From: QHBQ01 sp038230695
GTDB taxonomy: Bacteria > Chloroflexota > Chloroflexia > QHBQ01
DNA: 5,357 bases
Direction of reading: 5' to 3'
Assembly (NCBI GenBank): GCA_038230695.1
Contig: JBBRMT010000284.1
Span: forward strand, 1-5,357
Every line of letters starts with the position of its first letter. The first letter of the stretch is position 1. The notes under the pieces are model-generated. The model had not been told where the DNA came from. It worked only from the letters and a program-made list of their open reading frames with translations, and did not search any database. Positions 1 through 5,357 of the stretch are shown here, piece by piece. Position numbers and translations under genes: made by a program.

Positions 1-1717
<1,717 letters not shown>

Positions 1718-1775
1718 TCTATCTCATTCCTGACAAAGGGGTTGGTCTGTATTAATTGTTGTCATGCTTCCTGTA

Positions 1776-1781
1776 ATTATA
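1776..1781 (-). promoter_or_regulatory. candidate -10 box of the ftsH promoter
   Basis: The minus strand reads TATAAT, a perfect -10 hexamer, about 59 bp upstream of the ftsH ATG. No convincing -35 hexamer lies 16-18 bp further upstream. The box falls in the AT-rich gap between ftsH and the first transposase, so it may be native to ftsH. Transcription start would be near 1769, giving a leader of roughly 50 nt. The assignment rests on one hexamer only. Confidence 0.4.
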
Positions 1782-1802
1782 CCCGATCCCCATATATTAC
1801 GC

Positions 1803-1808
1803 TATAAT
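1803..1808 (+). promoter_or_regulatory. candidate -10 box of the first IS630 transposase
   Basis: TATAAT on the plus strand lies 33 bp upstream of the likely TTG start of the first transposase. No good -35 hexamer is seen at the expected distance. A possible Shine-Dalgarno sequence, GAAGGG at 1827-1832, follows and is 9 nt from the TTG at 1842. Together with the ftsH -10 box this makes 1718-1841 a divergent promoter region. I see no other feature in this gap. Confidence 0.35.
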
Positions 1809-1841
1809 TAGCGGTTTGTATTCACCGAAGGGCGAAACCCG

Positions 1842-2902
1842 TTGGTCGAGGGCAACCTGCTCTCCGAAAACCGCGTGCAAACCCGCGCTCACATCCTTCT
1901 ACTCGCTAGCGAGGGCCAAGCCGACTCCCAGATTGCCGCAGCTTTGCACACTAGCGTTGCCAGCGTGGAGCGCACCCGGCGCCGCTTGGTGCAAGAAAGC
2001 CTACATGATGCGCTCTATGACAAGCCGCGCAGTGGTCGGCCACCGCTGATTACCGGCGATACCGAGGCGCACCTGATTGCCCTGGCCTGTAGCACACCAC
2101 CGGCTGGCCGAGTGGTATGGACCCTGCGGCTGCTGGCCGACCGCGTGGTGGAGCTTGGCTATATCGAGCATCTCTCCACCACTGCGGTGATGAAGCGGCT
2201 AAAAAAAACGAACTCAAGCCCTGGCGAGTGAAGCAGTGGGTCATCCCCACCGCCAGCGCCAAGTTCGTGGCGAAGATGGAAGATGTACTCGATGTCTACC
2301 ACCGACCTTACGATATACGCTACCCGGTAGTGTGCATTGATGAAACCAGCAAGGCGCTACGCCTTGATGTTCGCGCTGGCTGGCCTACTGCGCTGGGGCA
2401 ACTCGCCAAGCAGGATTACGAGTATGAGCGCAATGGTCAGGTTAATCTTTATCTTGCCACCGAGCCGCTACGCGGCTGGCGCAAGGTGAGTGTCACCGCC
2501 AGCCGCACTAACGCTGACTTTGCCGCCCAGTTGCGCCAGTTGGTGGACGAGGACTACCCTGACGCAGTGAAGGTTATCCTGATTTGCGATAACCTGAACA
2601 CCCATCAACCACACGTGCTGTATGAAGTATATACGCCAGCGGAGGCCAAGCGCATCGCGGATAAGCTAGAGTTTCACTACACGCCCGAACATGGTAGCTG
2701 GCTGGACGTGGCCGAGATTGAGTTGAGTGCGTTGAGCCGACAGTGTTTGGCAAGACGCATCGGAGATGCCGATACGTTGGCGGTGGAAGTCGCGGCGTGG
2801 ACGAAGGCCCGCAATGCTAGTCAGCGAGGCGTGGATTGGCAGTTCAGCACTGCTGATGCACGTATTAAGTTGAAGCGGCTTTATCCAGCCATCATAACTT
2901 AG
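1842..2902 (+). CDS. IS630-family transposase (first copy), two frames joined by a -1 frameshift
   Basis: DDE transposase of the IS630/Tc1-mariner superfamily, which cuts and rejoins element ends at TA dinucleotides. Frame A (1842-2231) carries the N-terminal helix-turn-helix (about residues 28-48) and alone ends after KKTNSSPGE. Frame B, which runs to the stop at 2900-2902, carries the catalytic core. A -1 shift on eight A (2201-2208) gives the continuous join LKKNELKPW, as in single-frame relatives, and a protein of about 353 residues. In the fused numbering the catalytic acids are Asp167 (CIDETSK), Asp250 (CDNLNTH) and Glu292 (GSWLDVAE), so the core looks intact. The start is uncertain: TTG at 1842 is used because an in-frame stop lies at 1809-1811, and the N-terminus looks about 10 residues short of relatives. 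The element may therefore be slightly decayed at its 5' end. It faces the second transposase tail to tail, 22 bp apart. Confidence 0.88.
2201..2209 (+). other. -1 frameshift slippery site, A8-C, first transposase
   Basis: Eight A followed by C. In the upstream frame the codons are CTA AAA AAA ACG, so the heptamer A-AAA-AAA allows both lysine tRNAs to slip back one base, and reading continues as AAC GAA CTC. The downstream frame is open from well before this point to the transposase stop. Transcriptional slippage on the A run would give the same product. A simple 1-nt inactivating indel cannot be excluded from one copy. Confidence 0.75.
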
Positions 2903-2916
2903 TTTACGAGGTACTA

Positions 2917-2926
2917 GTGGGTCATT
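2917..2926 (+). repeat. terminal inverted repeat of the second IS630 element, transposase 3' side
   Basis: GTGGGTCATT, identical to the inverted copy at 4321-4330 and preceded by the duplicated TA (2915-2916). The transposase stop codon (TAA, 2927-2925) overlaps the inner edge of this repeat. Confidence 0.88.
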
Positions 2927-4252
2927 AAACCGAGATGTAGCCATTACTGCTGGCATCTCCTTTATCGCTGTAGCTCTTGATGTAGGCGGCCGACCCTCCT
3001 ACGCGCTGTCGCCGTTCGCGGCTTCTTTGCCGCCGCGCCTGTCGCCGCCCGCCCCACTCGAATGCGGTGGGATGCTGGTTCCAATGGGCCGCCACCGCCT
3101 CTAGGCTAGCAATGATTGCCGCGCCATGCTCATAATGTTGTCCGTCCAATGCTCGCCGCTTCAGAATGCGCTGCATACTTTCGGCCATGTTCAGCCAGCT
3201 GCCGCTCAATGGCGTGTACAAAGGCATGATGCCGTGTTCCATCAACCAACACAGCAAACTTGGGGTGGTATGTCCCACCAGGTTATCGAGTACCAGCAAC
3301 ATTCGCAACTGTGGCAAGGTGCTGGGCATGGTTATCTGCGCGGTCAGCCCCGCCCGCCAACTCTGCCACAAAGCCAGGTTCTCCTCGGCATTTAGCGGCG
3401 CGGCTGGTTGCCCTAGCGCCGCGACGATGGTCGCCAGTTCCGCCCCCCGCCAGGCGTGCAGTACCACATTCGGGCTGCTGCTGACCCCTTTGACCCGTAC
3501 TTGTCCGCTCTGGGGGTGGAACAAACAGAGCAGCTTGGCGGTACCATCGCGGATGTACTCATGGGGCTGGGTGGCTGGGTGCGCGACTGGCTGCCAGCTA
3601 CTGCCCGCACAAGGTTGGGTGGTGTATGGTCCCGCTTCATCCTGGGTCCACACCGCCAAACCCAGCGCCTCGGCCTGGGTATACGCCTGCTCAATCAGTT
3701 TTTTTTGGCTTCGGCAGCGGGGTCAACCACGGTGACCACCCCGCTCTTGCGCTTGCGCTGGGCTTGGCCAGTGGGACACCAGGTGCGGCTGCGTTGCCAG
3801 CGATAGCCCGCTTCGCGCAAGATGCTCCAGATGGTGACGGTGCTGATCTGTTCCAGTCCGCCACCCAGAGCTTGCAAATGCTGCTGCAACAAGGTGAGCG
3901 ACCAGCTAGCGCAGCCGTCGGTGGCGGGGTCAGGGGTGCGTCTGGCCGCCGCCAATACCTGTTCGCGGTGGGCGGGCGTGTACTTGGCGGCTGGCCCCGG
4001 ATTGGGCTTAGGCGCAAGCGCAAGCAAGCCTTCGATGTTGAAGCGGCTGACCAGATGAGCAACCGCATCGCCTGATTTGCGACCAGCGGCCCCCGCTGCG
4101 GCAGAGTAGGATTGGCCCTGTGCGACCGCGAGTAGGGCTTTAGCTCTGGCAACTTGGGCCGCTGGTGCGGTGGCAGCGCGGGCAAGTTTGCGTAGATGGC
4201 TGCGCTCCTGGTCGGTGAGGGGGCGCAGGGGGTCAAGCTGTTTACGGCTCAT
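2925..4252 (-). CDS. IS630-family transposase (second copy), two frames joined by a -1 frameshift
   Basis: DDE transposase of the second element, from a different IS630 subgroup than the first copy. Frame A runs from ATG 4252 to the TGA at 3697-3695 (185 residues) and holds the N-terminal helix-turn-helix region. Frame B holds the catalytic domain and ends at 2925. A -1 shift on eight A (3706-3699) joins them as AKKN-LIEQAY and gives about 442 residues. In the fused numbering the catalytic acids are Asp205 (WTQDEAG), Asp323 (LVLDNLVGH) and Glu358 (SGSWLNMAE). The 34-residue gap between the last two is the D34E spacing of the IS630/Tc1 superfamily. I chose ATG 4252 over the in-frame TTG 4258 because GGAGG at 4263-4259 lies 6 nt before the ATG but directly abuts the TTG. 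The C-terminal 40 or so residues are Arg-rich and then diverge. Confidence 0.9.
3698..3706 (-). other. -1 frameshift slippery site, A8-C, second transposase
   Basis: The minus strand reads GCC AAA AAA AAC TGA in the upstream frame. The heptamer A-AAA-AAC is in the right register for a -1 slip just before the stop codon, after which reading continues as CTG ATT GAG. The downstream frame is open and encodes the catalytic core. Confidence 0.78.
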
Positions 4253-4258
4253 GGGCAA

Positions 4259-4263
4259 CCTCC
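4259..4263 (-). promoter_or_regulatory. Shine-Dalgarno sequence of the second transposase
   Basis: GGAGG on the minus strand, 6 nt before the ATG at 4252. It decides the start against the in-frame TTG at 4258. Confidence 0.75.
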
Positions 4264-4280
4264 GTTAATGAAGATAGCCC

Positions 4281-4309
4281 ATTGTACAACCAAAACGCTA
4301 TAATGGCAA
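4281..4309 (-). promoter_or_regulatory. promoter of the second IS630 transposase
   Basis: On the minus strand, TTGCCA (4309-4304) and TACAAT (4286-4281) are separated by exactly 17 bp, one mismatch each from the sigma-70 consensus. The promoter lies inside the element, between its terminal repeat and the transposase start, so the element carries its own transcription signal. Confidence 0.7.
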
Positions 4310-4320
4310 TATGACCGTCC

Positions 4321-4330
4321 AATGACCCAC
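4321..4330 (-). repeat. terminal inverted repeat of the second IS630 element, transposase 5' side
   Basis: AATGACCCAC on the plus strand, the exact inverted copy of 2917-2926, followed by the duplicated TA (4331-4332). Beyond it the sequence changes to the lower-GC TnsD/TniQ-like fragment. Confidence 0.88.
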
Positions 4331-4332
4331 TA

Positions 4333-5088
4333 GCATATGCTGAACTTAACCAGAATGACAATCTACCTAGGGAAATGGGCGAGCATAGGACTAAGTCAAA
4401 ACCCAAGCAGTTTGATATGGAGAAAATTGAGCAGGCTTTGCAGGACGAACTGAGTAGTCACGAGTTCCCCCCACCACCCATGGTTGAAGTGGCCGAAAGG
4501 CTCAGCTACGATCCATCTCATTTGTATAACCACTTTCCTGAACTTTGCCGCCAAATTTCGGGACGTTATCGAGCATATCAGAAGTCAAAGAGCGAAGAGC
4601 GAACAAGACAGATTTGCGAGGAAGTGCGTCGAGCCGTGCTTACTCTGATTGCCGAAGGCTGTTATCCTGGTGCAAGGCAGGTAGCTAGATTGCTTATCAA
4701 ACCAGCAACCATTCGAGAGCCAGCAGCTCACCATGCTTGGAAAGAGATGCTGAAGGAATTCGGCCTAGAAGAATTAACAGAGCTGTTACGACAATTGGCA
4801 AAGTTATGCTTGCTAAAACTTATGGCAAGATTATGCTTTAACGCTTTTGGTAACAATACCTCGCCTAAAGAACTTGTAGCACACTTTTTGCTAGCGTACA
4901 GTTGGCACGATTATGCTTGTAATTATGACTTTTGGCAGCTATATGCTTTCTCTATCCGCCCACCTGCTCAAATTGACATAAATTTTCTGTACTCAAACAT
5001 TGCCGTTACTGGCAAAGTTATGCTTTCAGCAGCGGCAATATTTTGCTTTAAGTCACAGCTTGTTACTTTACCCATAATTTTGCAGTAG
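4333..5088 (+). pseudogene. C-terminal fragment of a TnsD/TniQ-family transposon target-selection protein
   Basis: TnsD/TniQ proteins choose the insertion site of Tn7-like transposons by binding a specific DNA sequence and recruiting the TnsC ATPase. The first ATG is at 4375, but the frame is open back to the IS junction (AYAELNQND before it), so the N-terminal TniQ zinc-binding domain has been cut off. From the ATG, residues about 34-65 hold a helix-turn-helix-like unit (VAERLSYDPSHLYNHFPELC, then ISGRYRAY). Residues about 83-131 hold a second unit (VRRAVLTLIAEGCYPGARQV to the end of LKEFGLEE). This matches the tandem DNA-binding repeats I know from the C-terminus of cyanobacterial and Chloroflexota TnsD/TniQ proteins. 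Recognisable similarity stops near residue 132. The rest, up to the TAG at 5086-5088, reads through the transposon-end repeats in changing frames and is unlikely to be a real domain. Base composition is much lower in GC than ftsH. Confidence 0.68.
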
Positions 5089-5128
5089 CTGCAAAATTAT
5101 GGTTCCAAAACGCACCTGCAAAATTATG
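4795..5128 (+). repeat. array of eight degenerate repeats, candidate TnsB-type transposase-binding sites
   Basis: Eight same-strand copies of a motif near GGCAAAGTTATGCTT. They begin at about 4797 (GGCAAAGTTATGCTT), 4824 (GGCAAGATTATGCTT), 4904 (GGCACGATTATGCTT), 4934 (GGCAGCTATATGCTT), 5011 (GGCAAAGTTATGCTT), 5034 (GGCAATATTTTGCTT), 5090 (TGCAAAATTATGG) and 5117 (TGCAAAATTATGT). A further inverted copy is at 5072-5085. The last two sit in 22-bp units (5085-5106 and 5112-5133) that are 18/22 identical and 27 bp apart. The copies fall in different reading frames, so the conservation is in DNA rather than protein. Multiple short repeats of this kind next to a terminus are typical of Tn7-like ends, where TnsB binds them. 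The binding function is inferred. Confidence 0.7.
5072..5102. repeat. perfect inverted repeat, 14-bp arms, 3-nt loop
   Basis: CCATAATTTTGCAG (5072-5085) and its exact inverted copy (5089-5102) are separated by TAG. The right arm belongs to one of the terminal 22-bp repeats, and the left arm is the only inverted copy of the array motif. The TAG loop is also the stop codon that ends the TnsD/TniQ reading frame. There is no T tract, so it is not a typical intrinsic terminator. Confidence 0.85.
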
Positions 5129-5156
5129 TCTCCAACTACATTCAGCATTCCCCTTC

Positions 5157-5177
5157 ATCACTCATCACTCATCACTC
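5157..5177. repeat. short tandem repeat, three copies of ATCACTC
   Basis: Three perfect 7-bp units covering the last codons and stop of the decarboxylase and continuing 8 bp past the stop. On the coding strand the unit is GAGTGAT, which supplies the TGA stop at 5167-5165. It lies between the decarboxylase and the proposed transposon end. Confidence 0.85.
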
Positions 5178-5357
5178 GGCGTAGCCGCTAGCGTCTTGCC
5201 GAGGCGTACCACTTCGCGCACCAGCAGGTCGAAGTCCTCGCGGCGGCTACGCTGGTTGGTGTTCGCTACGCGGATAGCGAACCTGCCGTTCAGCGTGGTG
5301 CTGCTCGGCCCGGCTATACCCGCTTCCTGAAGTTGGGTCAGCAGTTCCTTGTTCAAG
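5165..5357 (-). CDS. C-terminus of a PLP-dependent group II decarboxylase (aromatic-L-amino-acid type), N-terminus beyond window
   Basis: The last 64 codons of a gene entering from the right edge. The recognisable part is the small C-terminal domain of the group II pyridoxal-phosphate decarboxylases (tyrosine, DOPA and tryptophan decarboxylase relatives). SSTTLNGRFAIRVANTNQ is followed by RSRREDFDLLVREVVRLG, which is close to the usual ending of this family. These enzymes remove CO2 from aromatic amino acids in the cytoplasm. The PLP lysine and substrate-binding residues lie outside the window, so the substrate cannot be told. The first visible full codon is TTG and is internal, not a start. 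The stop (TGA, 5167-5165) lies in a 7-bp tandem repeat, 24 bp from the proposed transposon end at 5140. Confidence 0.8.
   Translation of the reverse strand, partial: LNKELLTQLQEAGIAGPSSTTLNGRFAIRVANTNQRSRREDFDLLVREVVRLGKTLAATPSDE

Larger units (their letters stand above)
1812..2908 (+). mobile_element. IS630-family insertion sequence (first), ends not resolved
   Basis: The element is defined by its transposase. I could not find a convincing pair of terminal inverted repeats: the left boundary should lie between about 1740 and 1840 and the right boundary between 2903 and 2916. The limits given are placeholders, from the stop codon upstream of the transposase to just past its own stop. The second IS begins 14 bp after the stop codon, so the right terminal repeat of this element may have been split or lost. 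Confidence 0.45.
2917..4330 (-). mobile_element. IS630-family insertion sequence (second), complete, 1414 bp
   Basis: The left end reads GTGGGTCATTAAACCG inward from 2917 and the right end reads GTGGGTCATTGGACGG inward from 4330: 10 identical bases, then 3 of the next 6. Both junctions are CTAG (2914-2917 and 4330-4333), so TA is duplicated at 2915-2916 and 4331-4332. This fits the TA-targeting of the IS630 family and the CTAG preference reported for IS630 itself. The element carries its own promoter, Shine-Dalgarno sequence and two-frame transposase. The intact ends and catalytic residues suggest a fairly recent insertion. Confidence 0.88.
4333..5140 (+). mobile_element. right-end remnant of a Tn7-like transposon
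   Basis: This block contains the TnsD/TniQ fragment, the repeat array and a probable terminus. Read inward from 5140 on the minus strand, the end is TGTAGTTG followed by the first 22-bp repeat. That is the general layout of Tn7-like ends: TGT, a short spacer, then transposase-binding sites. GC content falls clearly within the block and rises again in the decarboxylase after 5165. No tnsA, tnsB or tnsC gene, left end or matching 5-bp target duplication is visible here, so the element is incomplete, rearranged, or extends elsewhere. Confidence 0.6.

Noticed and set aside
1748..1790. TGTATTAATTG upstream of ftsH as the left end of the Tn7-like element
   Set aside because: It begins with TGTA like the right end. 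However, no array motif follows in the inverted orientation expected of a left end, and the 5 bp before it (TGGTC) do not match the 5 bp after 5140 (TTCAG).
1800..2908. CGCTATAATTAG (1800-1811) and CTTAGTTTACG (2898-2908) as terminal inverted repeats of the first IS630 element
   Set aside because: They pair only with a gap and several mismatches, and the right copy is not followed by TA. I could not call the ends.
3166..3735. Long plus-strand open frames across the second transposase, and those across ftsH (for example 299-634 and 660-1127)
   Set aside because: They are antisense shadows of well-recognised minus-strand genes in GC-rich DNA and show no family features of their own.
4253..4258. 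TTG at 4258 as the start of the second transposase
   Set aside because: GGAGG directly abuts it with no spacing, whereas ATG 4252 has the normal 6-nt spacing.
4299..4304. TATAAT as an outward promoter from the second IS into the TnsD/TniQ fragment
   Set aside because: No -35 hexamer lies at 16-18 bp. The nearest candidate, TTGTAC, is only 10 bp away, and the bases are better explained as the spacer of the minus-strand transposase promoter.
5072..5102. Intrinsic terminator
   Set aside because: The stem is AT-rich and no T run follows on either strand.
4795..5128. CRISPR array
   Set aside because: The repeats are short (about 15 bp) and degenerate, intervals vary from 23 to 80 bp, one copy is inverted, and no cas gene is near.

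Overview
The window comes from a GC-rich bacterial chromosome. Two chromosomal genes, both on the minus strand and both cut by the window edges, flank a low-GC, heavily rearranged island of mobile DNA. The style of the FtsH, of the two IS630-type transposases and of the TnsD/TniQ-like fragment suggests Chloroflexota or a neighbouring deep-branching phylum. This is an impression from protein sequence only and is held loosely.

Layout. (1) Positions 1-1717, minus strand: a membrane AAA+ protease, FtsH, complete at its N-terminus and running off the left edge. (2) 1718-1841: a short AT-rich divergent promoter region. (3) 1842-2902, plus strand: an IS630-family transposase in two frames joined by a -1 frameshift at a run of eight A. 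(4) 2917-4330: a second, only distantly related IS630-family element on the minus strand with well-defined ends (10-bp perfect terminal repeats, CTAG at both junctions). It also has two frames joined by a -1 shift at eight A, and it has a good promoter and Shine-Dalgarno sequence. (5) 4333-about 4790, plus strand: the 5'-truncated C-terminal DNA-binding part of a TnsD/TniQ-family target-selection protein, separated from whatever lay upstream by the second IS. (6) 4795-5140: an array of eight degenerate copies of a motif like GGCAAAGTTATGCTT, ending in two 22-bp repeats and a terminal ACA. I read this as the right end of a Tn7-like transposon with its transposase-binding sites. (7) 5165-5357, minus strand: the last 64 codons of a PLP-dependent group II (aromatic-L-amino-acid type) decarboxylase.

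Main interpretation. Regions 5-7 together resemble the right border of a Tn7-like element. A TnsD-type protein fragment lies beside a transposase-site array, and the transposon end sits 24 bp beyond the stop codon of a conserved gene that points at it. That is the geometry of Tn7 next to glmS, but with a PLP-dependent decarboxylase 3' end as the attachment site, which I do not recognise as a described Tn7-like target. The element is now a remnant: its core genes and left end are not in the window, and two IS630 insertions lie where the upstream part of tnsD/tniQ would be. The array, end and target site are read from sequence pattern alone. Comparison with an empty site in a related genome would settle it.
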